Shown in pieces: positions 51,055-59,898 of a stretch of 64,000 bases of DNA. The stretch's first letter is position 1. Every line of letters starts with the position of its first letter. Source of the DNA: Kingella sp. (in: b-proteobacteria) (GTDB taxonomy: Bacteria; Pseudomonadota; Gammaproteobacteria; Burkholderiales; Neisseriaceae); the NCBI RefSeq assembly GCF_030527935.1, contig NZ_JAUMZV010000003.1:1-64000 (forward strand), in the 5' to 3' direction. The notes under the pieces were generated by a model, which saw only the letters and a list, made by a program, of their open reading frames with translations, had not been told where the DNA came from and did not search any database. The position numbers and the translations under genes were made by a program.

Positions 51055-51731
51055 AAAATCTCGCCATCTTTGACCTAGACCACACCCTAATCCACACCGA
51101 CAGCGACAACGCCTTCCCCAAATTCCTGATTGAACAAGGCTTGCTGGATGCCGACTACGCCGCCGCGCAAAACGAAAAATTCTATCAAGACTACCTTTCA
51201 GGCTGCCTAAACGTTGCCGATTTCGTCCGCTTCCAAATCACCCCCATCGCCCACCTTACCCCCGCCCAGCGCAATGCCCTGCACCGAGCCTTCCAAGCGC
51301 AATACATCGCCCCACACGCCAGCCAAGCCGCCAAAGATTTGGTGAACCAACACCGCCACGCAGGCGACAAATTGCTGGTTATCTCGTCCACCAACGAATA
51401 CATCATCGCCCCCATCTGCCAACAAATCTTCGGCATCCACAACATCATCGGCACACAACTGGAAACCGATGCCAACGGCTTGTTTACAGGCAACATCATC
51501 GGCACGCCCAGCCTGCAAGAAGGCAAAATCACACGGCTCAACCAATGGCTCGCCGCGCGCGGCGAAACGCTGGCCAGCTACGGCAAAACCTATTTTTACA
51601 GCGATTCCAAAAACGACTTGCCGCTGCTGAGTATCGTGGGCGAACCCGTTGCCGTAAACCCCGATGCCACCTTGTTGGCGCACGCCCAAGCACAGGGGTG
51701 GAAGGTGTTGCGGTTGGATGATGCAGCCTAA
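51051..51731 (+). CDS. HAD-IB family phosphatase (SerB-like)
   Basis: 226 residues. Motif I F-D-L-D-H-T-L near the N-terminus, motif II VISSTNEYI (about 112), and motif III with S-D-S-K-N-D-L-P-L (about 182) are complete, and the small cap between is of the subclass IB type. The substrate may be a phosphoserine-like or phosphorylated metabolite; in many Neisseriaceae and gammaproteobacteria a HAD-IB gene follows hda-like genes. Translation-coupled to hda. An in-frame DUS gives L-S-G-C-L-N near 46. Confidence 0.88.
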   Translation: MKNLAIFDLDHTLIHTDSDNAFPKFLIEQGLLDADYAAAQNEKFYQDYLSGCLNVADFVRFQITPIAHLTPAQRNALHRAFQAQYIAPHASQAAKDLVNQHRHAGDKLLVISSTNEYIIAPICQQIFGIHNIIGTQLETDANGLFTGNIIGTPSLQEGKITRLNQWLAARGETLASYGKTYFYSDSKNDLPLLSIVGEPVAVNPDATLLAHAQAQGWKVLRLDDAA

Positions 51732-51743
51732 AAATGGCATATC

Positions 51744-51842
51744 GGCAGTAGGTCAGGCATTGATGCCCGACAGACACGAGCCTATTTATCTCAATACACC
51801 ACAAATTGAAAAACGTCGGGCATCAATGCCCAGCCTACTGCC
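51744..51842. repeat. palindromic element GGCAGTAGG...CCTACTGCC
   Basis: 99 bp with 28-base inverted arms. The left arm contains GGCATTGATGCCCGAC (itself partly palindromic), the right arm GTCGGGCATCAATGCC. Single copy in this window. Confidence 0.7.
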
Positions 51843-52010
51843 AAAGGTTTCAGGCTGCCTAAACGCGGGCGGGATGGTTGGGCAGCCTGAAAACTGTCCC
51901 CGCGCTCCTACGGCTTGCTGGCAAGCCGTGCGCTTGGCAAATAAGAACAGCGGGGTTTGCTCATGGCTTGGCAACGTGCCATTTGATGGCAAACCATCTC
52001 TACGCCATAA

Positions 52011-52054
52011 AAAGGCAGCCTGAAAACGGGTTTATCCACTTTCAGGCTGCCTTT
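52011..52054 (-). terminator. inverted-DUS terminator between convergent genes
   Basis: AAAGGCAGCCTGAAA (52011-52025) pairs with TTTCAGGCTGCCTTT (52040-52054), downstream of the DUF4178 gene, and also positioned to stop transcripts from the HAD gene. Confidence 0.7.
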
Positions 52055-52073
52055 GTCTTGTCATCAATCATTA

Positions 52074-53609
52074 TCAATCATCGTCATCATCTTCGCTGCG
52101 GTCGCGCCCTGCATGGATAAGGATGTACACAATCACGCCAGATAACACCAGCGAGAAGCCGAAGTCGTCGTCGTTCATTTTTAGCCATGCGGGGATGTTG
52201 AGCAGGATAAAGATGCCGACCATCAGCCAAACCATTTGCCGCGACACGGGGTCGGGCTGCATTTGCGCGGTGTAGCGGGGGGCGTTGCTGCCGTCAAATT
52301 GGAACCATGTGGCAAACTGCTTGCGCGATACGGGGGTGTTTTTGCTCCATGCGAGTTCTTGTAGGGTGCGCTGGGCGGAGAGTTTGGCTTCGCCTTGTTG
52401 ATAGTCTTGGTAATAGGTGATGTCGCCTGCGCGGATGTGCCAGTAGAACGCGCCTGCTGCGTAGCTAACGCGCCCGCCGTAGTCGTAGAGTTTGTAGGCG
52501 TTTTTGGGGATGCGGTTATCGGTGAGCGTGGGGAATTGGGTGAGCGTTTCGGAAAGCGTCCATTTGTTTTGCGATGTTTCCACCAGCCAGAGAAAGCCTT
52601 GGCTGGGGCTGTATAGCAGGTATTCGCGCCACCAATCTACGGGGGTTAGGCTGAGTGGGCTGCCGTATAGGGCGGTGTGTGCGTCGTCGGGGTTGAGTTC
52701 TTCGTAGCGGACTGCGCCGATAACGGTGTAGGCTGCGCCGTGGATTTTGCCTGTTGTGCCGATGGGCAGGGGCAGCGCGTCTTGCTGGGCTTGGCGCATT
52801 TCGTTGGCGGCGATGAGTTTGGCTTTTTCTTCGCTGGTGTCTAAATCGCTGCCGCAGCTGGGGCAGATGACGGTGGTGGTGATGCCGCGCAGCCAGTGCA
52901 CAGATGAGCCGCAATGGGGGCAGTTTTCGCTTTGGCGCGTGCCTTTGATGCTGCCTGCGCTTTGGCGGATTTGCTCTTCGCTGCGGGTGTTTTGTAGGAA
53001 AAGTTGGTTGAGCTGGGCGGTGCTGCCGAGAAAGGCTTGCGGTGGGGTTTCGCTGTAATCCAGCGTGAGAAAGGCGTTTTCGCATCGCCAGTCGGCAACG
53101 CGGTTGTGGTATTGCGCGGGCAGCCTGAAAGGCAGTTCGCCTTGTGCGGCGGCGTTGGATAGGGTGATTTCGCGCACATCGCTGGCGACAAAGGTTTTGC
53201 CGTAGTCTAGCTCGCTGATGCCTGCGCGGATGTCTTCAAACGGGGGGGCGTTGGGGGGTGTGGCGATTTGGCGGGTGATGACGTGGATGTCGCCTGCTTC
53301 GGCGAGCCAGCCGTTTTCACCGTTGTCAAACTGGATATACCATTCGTTCCACGCGCCCACATCGTATTTGGCTTGCAGCCGCCCGACTACGGTGAAGCCT
53401 TGCCCTTGATGCGTGCCTGTGGTGGCGATTTGGATGGGGCTGAAATCTTGCAGCAATGCGCTGTCGCGCCCTGTGTCGCGCAGGCTGTTGTCTTGCAACA
53501 CGAGCATGCTGTTGCAATAGCTGCATACTACGGTGATGGCGGTGGGGCTGTGGACTTGAACGGGTGCGCCGCAGCTGGGGCAACTGGTGCGGAAAAATGG
53601 TTCGGACAT
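52074..53609 (-). CDS. DUF4178 protein with two zinc ribbons and C-terminal membrane helices
   Basis: 511 residues from the ATG at 53609. Two zinc ribbons (C-P-S-C-G...C-S-Y-C near 9-30; C-P-H-C-G...C-P-S-C-G near 225-250) each precede a DUF4178 beta-rich domain (VVGRLQAKYDVGAWNEWYIQ about 70; YTVIGAVRYEELN about 290). Two C-terminal helices (MVWLMVGIFILLNIPAWL and FSLVLSGVIVYILIHAG) anchor it, followed by an acidic tail (SEDDDDD). In many bacteria DUF4178 genes lie next to speD-like, DUF350 or tellurium-type stress genes; none are beside this one. Function unknown. Confidence 0.82.
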   Translation of the reverse strand: MSEPFFRTSCPSCGAPVQVHSPTAITVVCSYCNSMLVLQDNSLRDTGRDSALLQDFSPIQIATTGTHQGQGFTVVGRLQAKYDVGAWNEWYIQFDNGENGWLAEAGDIHVITRQIATPPNAPPFEDIRAGISELDYGKTFVASDVREITLSNAAAQGELPFRLPAQYHNRVADWRCENAFLTLDYSETPPQAFLGSTAQLNQLFLQNTRSEEQIRQSAGSIKGTRQSENCPHCGSSVHWLRGITTTVICPSCGSDLDTSEEKAKLIAANEMRQAQQDALPLPIGTTGKIHGAAYTVIGAVRYEELNPDDAHTALYGSPLSLTPVDWWREYLLYSPSQGFLWLVETSQNKWTLSETLTQFPTLTDNRIPKNAYKLYDYGGRVSYAAGAFYWHIRAGDITYYQDYQQGEAKLSAQRTLQELAWSKNTPVSRKQFATWFQFDGSNAPRYTAQMQPDPVSRQMVWLMVGIFILLNIPAWLKMNDDDFGFSLVLSGVIVYILIHAGRDRSEDDDDD

Positions 53610-53776
53610 GATGGGCGGGGAATGGGGTTGAGATGGGGAAATCATAGCATAAAGGCAGCCTGAAACTGGGGTTTGCTGTTTTCAGGCTGCCTTTGTTATC
53701 GGCATCCATGCCGCAGTTTGTTTGGATTGTGAACAGGTAAACAATAAAAATAGCGTTCGCTCATTGCGCGGGCATT

Positions 53777-53830
53777 AAGGCAGCCTGAAAACCGTATTGG
53801 CTACTGCATTTTCCATTTTCAGGCTGCCTT
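53777..53830 (-). terminator. inverted-DUS terminator after purB
   Basis: AAGGCAGCCTGAAAA (53777-53791) pairs with TTTTCAGGCTGCCTT (53816-53830), 8 bp past the purB stop codon. Confidence 0.7.
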
Positions 53831-53837
53831 CCACCGC

Positions 53838-55208
53838 TCAACACCGCTGTGCCAACTCCGCCGCCTTGCCAATATACGCAGCGGGCGTGAGTGCCAACAG
53901 CTCGGCTTTGGCGGCATCGGGAATCGCCAAGCCGTTGATAAACTGGCGCAAGGTTTCGGGCGTGATGCCGTCTTTGCCGCGCGTTAGGGCTTTGAGCTGC
54001 TCGTAGGCTTGCGGCACGGCGTAGCGGCGCATCACAGTTTGAATCGGCTCGGCAAGCAGTTCCCAAGTAGCGTTTAGGTCTGCCAACATGGTGGCGGGGT
54101 TGGCTTCCAGCTTGTTCAACCCGCGCAGATGCGCCGCCCAGCCCAACAGCGCGTAGCCCGCGCCCACGCCCATGTTGCGCAACACGGTGCTGTCGGTTAA
54201 GTCGCGTTGCCAGCGCGATACGGGCAGCTTTTCCGCCAAAAAGCCCAGCACGGCGTTTGCCATGCCCAAATTGCCTTCGGAATTTTCAAAATCAATCGGG
54301 TTCACTTTGTGTGGCATGGTGGAACTGCCCACTTCGCCCGCTTTCACTTTCTGCTTGAAGTAACCCATTGATATGTAACCCCAAATATCGCGGTTAAAAT
54401 CAATCAAAATGGTGTTGATGCGAGCGATGGTTTGGAACAATTCCGCCATGTAGTCATGCGGTTCAATTTGGATGGTGTAGGGATTAAAGGTTAACCCCAA
54501 TGATTTTTCTACAAAATTTTGGCAATGGCGTTCCCAATCCACATCGGGATAGGCAACCAAATGGGCGTTGTAATTGCCCACCGCGCCGTTGATTTTGCCC
54601 AAAAATTCCTGCGCGGCAAGCTGCGGGATTTGGCGTTGCAAACGCGCCAGCACGTTGGCGATTTCTTTGCCCATCGTGGTGGGCGTGGCGGGCTGCCCAT
54701 GCGTGCGTGCCATCATCGGCACGGCGGCTAATTCGTGCGCCATCTGTTGCAGCTTGGCGGCGATTTCGCCCAATTTGGGCAGCAGCACTTCATCCCGCGC
54801 TTGGCGCAGCATCAGGGCGTGCGACAGGTTGTTGATGTCTTCGCTGGTGCAGGCGAAGTGGATAAATTCCGTTACCGCGCTGATTTCGGCGTTGGCGGCG
54901 AAGCGTTGTTTGAGCCAGTATTCAATTGCTTTCACATCGTGGTTGGTGGTGGCTTCTATGGCTTTGACTGCGGCGGCATCGTCCAGCGAGAAGCCGCTAA
55001 TCACGCTGTCTATTTCGGCGAGCGTGGCGGCGGAAAACAGGGCAACTTCGCGGATATTCGGCTCGGCAGCAAGGGCTTTGAGCCATTCCAGTTCCACGCG
55101 CACGCGGGCTTGCATCAAGCCATATTCGGAGAAAATGGGGCGCAGAGCTTGGGCGGATGCGGCGTAGCGTCCATCCAACGGGGAAAGGGCGGATAGCGGG
55201 TTAATCAT
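53838..55208 (-). CDS. purB: adenylosuccinate lyase
   Basis: 456 residues, the long PurB type. It releases fumarate in two steps of purine synthesis. The signature S-S-T-M-P-H-K-V-N-P (about 296) contains the catalytic loop Ser, and ARTHGQPATPTTMGKE near 170 holds the catalytic His. The N-terminus INPLSALSPLDGRYA matches the E. coli-type enzyme. RBS weak (AAGGACA). Single gene with a DUS terminator. Confidence 0.97.
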   Translation of the reverse strand: MINPLSALSPLDGRYAASAQALRPIFSEYGLMQARVRVELEWLKALAAEPNIREVALFSAATLAEIDSVISGFSLDDAAAVKAIEATTNHDVKAIEYWLKQRFAANAEISAVTEFIHFACTSEDINNLSHALMLRQARDEVLLPKLGEIAAKLQQMAHELAAVPMMARTHGQPATPTTMGKEIANVLARLQRQIPQLAAQEFLGKINGAVGNYNAHLVAYPDVDWERHCQNFVEKSLGLTFNPYTIQIEPHDYMAELFQTIARINTILIDFNRDIWGYISMGYFKQKVKAGEVGSSTMPHKVNPIDFENSEGNLGMANAVLGFLAEKLPVSRWQRDLTDSTVLRNMGVGAGYALLGWAAHLRGLNKLEANPATMLADLNATWELLAEPIQTVMRRYAVPQAYEQLKALTRGKDGITPETLRQFINGLAIPDAAKAELLALTPAAYIGKAAELAQRC

Positions 55209-55288
55209 GGGATGTCCTTGTTTACAATGGAAAAGACGTTTTAACTTCGTTGAAGCCTGTGGCTTTCAGGCTGCCTAACCATAACCAA

Positions 55289-55320
55289 AGGCAGCCTGAA
55301 TGGCTATTTTCAGGCTGCCT
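55289..55320 (-). terminator. inverted-DUS hairpin after binding lipoprotein gene
   Basis: AGGCAGCCTGAA (55289-55300) pairs with TTCAGGCTGCCT (55309-55320), 10 bp past the stop. Confidence 0.65.
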
Positions 55321-55329
55321 TATATCGGT

Positions 55330-56205
55330 TTACTTGCTGGCTGCGGATGCGCTGGATGCCGCAGGTGCGCTTGCTGCACCGCCCGCTTGGCTAGACGGTG
55401 CGCCAAACCATTGGGTGTGGATTTTGTCGTATGTGCCGTCTGCTTTGATTTGGGCGATGCCTTTGTTGATGGCTTCGCGCAAGCCATCGTTGCGCCCTTT
55501 TTTGAACACAAAGCCGTAATGCTCTTGGATAAACGATGGGTCCACCACCACGTTGAGCTTGGCATCGGGGTGTTGCTTCACATAAAACGCCACCACGCTG
55601 CTGTCGCCCACCACGGCATCCACGCCGCCTGTTTCCAGCTCTTTAAACGCCAACGGCATGGTTTCAAAGCGTTTGATTTTGGTGCTGTCTTTGCCTTGCA
55701 ATTTTTGCAAAATCAAATCGCCCGATGTCGCCGCCTGAACCGATGCGGTGCGGTTTTTCAAATCGGCAAACGATTTCACCGCGTTGCTGTTTTTGTTGTC
55801 GGTGATAATCATCTGCGTGGCAACAAAATAGGGGTCGGAGAAGTCAAGCTGTTGTTTGCGCTCATCGTTGATGGTGATGCTCGCCAAGCCCACATCGCTG
55901 TCGCCCTTGTCCACATTGGCAAACAAGCCTTCAAACGGCGTGTTCACAAATTCCAATTTCACGTTTTGCGATTTGGCGGCAGCGTCCAAAATATCGTGCG
56001 AAAAGCCAACCACTTTGCCGTTGTCCATGTATTCCATTGGCGGATAAGAAGCATCGGTGGCAACGATATAAGTGCGGCTCACATCCAAGCCTGCGCCGCT
56101 GGCAGCGGATGCGCCTGAATTGCCCGAGCCGCTATTGCCGCCCGAACACGCCGTCAGCAAAAGAGCGGAACATAAAGTTGCCGTAAGAATACGTTTTTTA
56201 AACAT
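55330..56205 (-). CDS. amino-acid ABC transporter substrate-binding lipoprotein
   Basis: 291 residues, RBS AAGGAAT. Signal peptide ending L-L-L-T-A-C (Cys20), then a Gly/Ser/Asn linker, then a periplasmic binding fold of family 3: YIVATDASYPPMEYMDNG, VGFSHDILDAAAK, VGLASITINDERKQQLDFSDPYF and GVDAVVGDSSVVAFY. It binds a polar amino acid (basic, or Gln/His type). The C-terminal tail is Ala/Ser-rich (ASAPAASSASAASK). No permease or ATPase gene adjoins, so it works with a transporter elsewhere. Confidence 0.9.
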   Translation of the reverse strand: MFKKRILTATLCSALLLTACSGGNSGSGNSGASAASGAGLDVSRTYIVATDASYPPMEYMDNGKVVGFSHDILDAAAKSQNVKLEFVNTPFEGLFANVDKGDSDVGLASITINDERKQQLDFSDPYFVATQMIITDNKNSNAVKSFADLKNRTASVQAATSGDLILQKLQGKDSTKIKRFETMPLAFKELETGGVDAVVGDSSVVAFYVKQHPDAKLNVVVDPSFIQEHYGFVFKKGRNDGLREAINKGIAQIKADGTYDKIHTQWFGAPSSQAGGAASAPAASSASAASK

Positions 56206-56302
56206 GGTGTTATTCCTTGTGTTGAAGTTTTTTAACGTTTTCAGGCTGCCTTAAACCTACCACAAGGCAGCCTGAAAAGGGGGATAGAAAATCAAAAACG
56301 CT

Positions 56303-56716
56303 TTACCAAGCCGAAGCCGCCGACGCATCCGAAGCCGCATCCAACGCGCCCCATTCGCTTGCCGCCGATGCCGCCGCATCATCATCCGCATCCGCAGGCG
56401 CAGTCATGCCTTGCTCTTGCGATGCCGACAAGCGCGCCGCCCGCTCCGCCGCTTGCGCTTCTGAATCGGGAATCACGCCCGTATCCGAAGCCATCGGCGG
56501 CTCATTCGCACGCATCGCCACCTGCTCATGCCGATTTACGCCATACGACAGCAGCACAATCGCCACCGCCACCGCAAAACTGATTGCCACCACGCGCTGC
56601 ATATTAAACGGCTTAGGCGCAGGCTGTTGCTCGTTTTCAGGCTGCCCTTGTTGCTGTTGCCTCACTTGCGTGGCAGGATGCGGATGATGCGATTTTTTCT
56701 TATGACGACGGCTCAT
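56303..56716 (-). CDS. hypothetical single-pass membrane protein
   Basis: 137 residues from the ATG at 56716. The cytoplasmic N-terminus is basic and His/Gln/Pro-rich (RRHKKKSHHPHP); a DUS is translated in it as G-Q-P-E-N. One membrane helix (VVAISFAVAVAIVLLSYGV, about 56-74) and an Ala/Asp/Ser-rich periplasmic tail that ends ASAASAW. No family recognised. Low-complexity content suggests a tether or regulator, but there is no context. Confidence 0.6.
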   Translation of the reverse strand: MSRRHKKKSHHPHPATQVRQQQQGQPENEQQPAPKPFNMQRVVAISFAVAVAIVLLSYGVNRHEQVAMRANEPPMASDTGVIPDSEAQAAERAARLSASQEQGMTAPADADDDAAASAASEWGALDAASDASAASAW

Positions 56717-56897
56717 CGGGTTTCCAAATAACATACGCGCCAGCCAAACCACTGCGCGACAACGCAAGCCATTATATACGAAACGTCAAGATAGCCAAAT
56801 ATTTCTTAACAAAAACACACAATCCAGTATGTCGCATTTCAGGCAGCCTGAAAATACAGTAAAATAGCGCGTTTTCAAATTTCCCCGCAAAACCATC

Positions 56898-57800
56898 ATG
56901 CTCACATTCCAACAAATCATTTTCAAACTACAACAATATTGGGCAAACCAAGGCTGCGCCATCATCCAACCGTTTGACATGGAAGTCGGCGCGGGCACAT
57001 CCCACCCCGCCACCTGCCTGCGCGCGCTCGGGCCCGAGCCGTGGAACGCCGCCTATGTGCAGCCCAGCCGCCGCCCCAAAGACGGCCGCTACGGCGACAA
57101 CCCCAACCGCCTGCAACACTACTACCAATTCCAAGTCGCGCTCAAACCCGCGCCCGACAACATCCAAGACCTATACTTAGGCAGCCTGAAAGAACTCGGC
57201 ATCGACCCCACCGTGCACGACATCCGCTTTGTGGAAGACGACTGGGAAAACCCCACGCTCGGCGCATGGGGCTTGGGCTGGGAAGTGTGGCTCAACGGCA
57301 TGGAAGTAACCCAGTTCACCTATTTCCAACAAGTTGGCGGCATAGATTGCACGCCCGTGCTCGGCGAAATCACCTACGGCATTGAACGCCTTGCCATGTA
57401 TCTGCAAGGCGTGGAAAACGTTTACGATTTGGTGTGGACAACCACCCCCGCAGGCGACACGCTGACCTACGGCGATGTTTACCACCAAAACGAAGTAGAA
57501 CAATCCACCTACAACTTCGAATACAGCGATGCCGCATGGCTGCTAGACCAATTCAACGGCTACGAAGCCCAAACCAAACGCCTGCTGTCAACCGAAGACG
57601 CGCCGCTTGCCCTGCCCGCCTACGAACTCGTGCTCAAAGCAGGACACACCTTCAACCTGCTGGACGCACGCGGCGCAATTTCCGTAACCGAACGCGCCAC
57701 CTACATCGGACGCATCCGCGCATTAAGCCGCCAAGTGGCGCAAAAATTTGTTGCCGGTCGCGAAGCGTTGGGTTATCCGCTGTTGAAGCAAAAACAATAA
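56898..57800 (+). CDS. glyQ: glycyl-tRNA synthetase alpha subunit
   Basis: 300 residues, standard length. It holds the class II catalytic core of the alpha2-beta2 bacterial GlyRS: FQQIIFKLQQYWANQGCAI at the start, FDMEVGAGTSHPATCLRALG and motif 2 around YVQPSRRPKDGRYGDNPNRL. Separated from glyS by msbA, a glycosyltransferase fusion and a repeat element, where many bacteria have glyQS side by side. An in-frame DUS gives L-G-S-L-K-E. Confidence 0.98.
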   Translation: MLTFQQIIFKLQQYWANQGCAIIQPFDMEVGAGTSHPATCLRALGPEPWNAAYVQPSRRPKDGRYGDNPNRLQHYYQFQVALKPAPDNIQDLYLGSLKELGIDPTVHDIRFVEDDWENPTLGAWGLGWEVWLNGMEVTQFTYFQQVGGIDCTPVLGEITYGIERLAMYLQGVENVYDLVWTTTPAGDTLTYGDVYHQNEVEQSTYNFEYSDAAWLLDQFNGYEAQTKRLLSTEDAPLALPAYELVLKAGHTFNLLDARGAISVTERATYIGRIRALSRQVAQKFVAGREALGYPLLKQKQ

Positions 57801-57837
57801 TGCCGTAAACGCAATAGGCAGCCTGAAATCCCTTTTC

Positions 57838-57999
57838 AGAACCTGTATTCACTATTTTCATAGGTATCTTTTATGGCATAAAAGCGCGGATACAAGGCAA
57901 AAAGCACAGCAAGGTTGAACACCTTGCGCGCATTTTTAACGCGGTAGCCGTGTTTTTAGGGCATAAAAGATGCCTATGAAAACAGTGAATACAGGTTCT
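57838..57999. repeat. MITE-like element, AGAACCTG-ended, copy 5
   Basis: 162 bp with the same ends and core as copy 1, between glyQ and msbA. A DUS abuts its left end; the right end leads into msbA's leader. Confidence 0.85.
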
Positions 58000-58037
58000 C
58001 GGACTGCCTTACCCCACCCCCACTCAAAGAAACATCC

Positions 58038-59888
58038 ATGATAGAAAAACTCACCTTTGGACTATTCTCCAAAAAAGACACCCAAAGTTTCATGCGCTTG
58101 CTGCGCTACATCAAGCCCTACAAAGCCCGCATCATCTTTGCGCTGATAGGCATTGTGGGCGTGGCAGCAACCGAAAGCTATCTTGCCGCCTTTATCGCGC
58201 CCTTGGTAAACCAAGGCTTTGCCATGCCATCCGAGCCGCCCGCGCTCAACACCGACACAGGCATACTCGCCACGTTGGCAAACTGGAAAGACCAGTTTAA
58301 CTACCTGATTTGGGGCACGGCGGAAAAAGTTTGGATTGTGCCCGTGTTCTTTATTATTTTGGTGTTAATTCGCGGCGTGTGTCGCTTCGCCAGCACCTAT
58401 TTGCTCACATGGGTTTCCGTGATGGCAATCAGTACTTTGCGCCGCGATATGTTCAACAAAATGCTGCTGCTGCCCACCGATTTTTACAAAAAAACCCCAT
58501 CGGGCACCGTCTTGATGAGCATTGTGCAAATGACCGAAGGCTCAATCAGCAACGCCAGCAATGTGTTTATCGTGCTCACGCGCGACACCATGATTGTGTT
58601 TGGTTTGGTGTGCGTGCTGCTGTATCTCAACTGGCAGTTGAGCCTTGTGGTTGCCCTGATGTTCCCCATTCTCTCGCTGCTGTCGCGCTATTACCGCAAT
58701 CGTTTAAAAGACATCATTGCCAGCGCACAATTTACCATCGGCACGCTGAATAACGTGGTCAACGAAGTGCACCAAGGGCATCAAGTGGTCAAACTTTTTG
58801 GCGGGCAACAGCAAGCTGCCAGCCGTTTTGCCGATGTGAACAACACCATTGTGCGGCTGGGCAAAAAAATCACCCAAGCCACCGCCGCGCGTTCGCCGTT
58901 TAGCGAACTCATCGCTTCGCTTGCTCTTGCCGTGGTGATTTTTATCGCCCTGTGGCAAAGCCAAAACGGCGTAACCACCATTGGCGAATTTATGGCGTTT
59001 ATCGTTGCCATGTTGCAAATGCTTAGCCCGATTAAGAATTTAGCCAATATCAGCATCCCCATGCAAAGTATGTTTATCGCATCCGATGCCGTATGCGCTT
59101 TTTTAGATGAACCCACCGAACAAGACACAGGCAGCAAAACGCTGAACCACGTTTCAGGCAGCTTGAAATTTGAAAACATTGATGTGCAATACAGCCAAGA
59201 AACGCGCAAAGCCCTAGATAACTTCAATCTAGAAATTAAAGCGGGCGAGCGCGTTGCCCTAGTGGGGCGTTCGGGCAGCGGCAAAACCACCGTGGTTAAT
59301 TTGTTGCCGCGCTTCGTTATCCCCAGCCAAGGCAAAGTGTTGATTGACGGCGAAAACATCAACGATTTAACCCTTGCCAACCTGCGTGAACAGTTTGCCC
59401 TTGTGTCGCAAGACGTGTTCCTGTTTGAAGGCAGCCTGAAAGACAACGTGCGATACAGTCGCCCCGATGCCAGCGAAGCAGACATCCTTGCCGCGCTCAA
59501 AGCCGCCAATTTAAACGATTTGGTTGCCAACCACCCCGATGGCCTAAACCAACCCATCGGCGCAAATGGCAGCCAGCTATCAGGCGGACAACGCCAACGC
59601 GTTTCCATCGCCCGCGCCATCCTAAAAGATGCGCCCATTTTGCTGCTGGACGAAGCCACCAGCGCACTGGACAACGAATCCGAGCATTTGGTGCAAGAAG
59701 CCCTAGAACGCCTAATGCGCGGACGCACCAGCATCATCGTTGCCCACCGCCTGACCACCATTGAAAACGCCGATCGCATTATTGTGATGGATGAAGGGCA
59801 TATTATTGAGCAAGGCACGCATCAAGAATTGCTGGAAAAACAAGGCTATTATGCGGCGTTGAACAACATCACCAAAGTTTCTCACTAA
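58038..59888 (+). CDS. msbA: lipid A export ABC transporter MsbA
   Basis: 616 residues: six membrane helices (about 28-320) fused to one nucleotide-binding domain. Walker A VGRSGSGKTT (about 412), signature LSGGQRQRVSIARA, Walker B ILLLDEATSALD and the H-loop VAHRLTT are intact. It flips lipid A-core across the inner membrane. RBS AAAGAAA. Downstream glycosyltransferase fusion starts 10 bases later, so the two probably form an operon for surface-glycan export. Confidence 0.93.
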   Translation: MIEKLTFGLFSKKDTQSFMRLLRYIKPYKARIIFALIGIVGVAATESYLAAFIAPLVNQGFAMPSEPPALNTDTGILATLANWKDQFNYLIWGTAEKVWIVPVFFIILVLIRGVCRFASTYLLTWVSVMAISTLRRDMFNKMLLLPTDFYKKTPSGTVLMSIVQMTEGSISNASNVFIVLTRDTMIVFGLVCVLLYLNWQLSLVVALMFPILSLLSRYYRNRLKDIIASAQFTIGTLNNVVNEVHQGHQVVKLFGGQQQAASRFADVNNTIVRLGKKITQATAARSPFSELIASLALAVVIFIALWQSQNGVTTIGEFMAFIVAMLQMLSPIKNLANISIPMQSMFIASDAVCAFLDEPTEQDTGSKTLNHVSGSLKFENIDVQYSQETRKALDNFNLEIKAGERVALVGRSGSGKTTVVNLLPRFVIPSQGKVLIDGENINDLTLANLREQFALVSQDVFLFEGSLKDNVRYSRPDASEADILAALKAANLNDLVANHPDGLNQPIGANGSQLSGGQRQRVSIARAILKDAPILLLDEATSALDNESEHLVQEALERLMRGRTSIIVAHRLTTIENADRIIVMDEGHIIEQGTHQELLEKQGYYAALNNITKVSH

Positions 59889-59898
59889 CCCTAAACTA

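Larger units (their letters stand above)
51732..52073. other. gene-free stretch with palindromic repeat and DUS
   Basis: Holds the palindrome 51744-51842, DUS near 51848 and 51881, a GC-rich hairpin region (CCCCGC at about 51897 against GCGGGG at about 51949), and the terminator 52011-52054. No gene. Confidence 0.6.

Noticed and set aside
58781..59818. Minus-strand reading frame of 345 codons opposite msbA
   Set aside because: It mirrors the MsbA nucleotide-binding domain, which has complete motifs; the antisense product is Ser/Arg-rich with no features.
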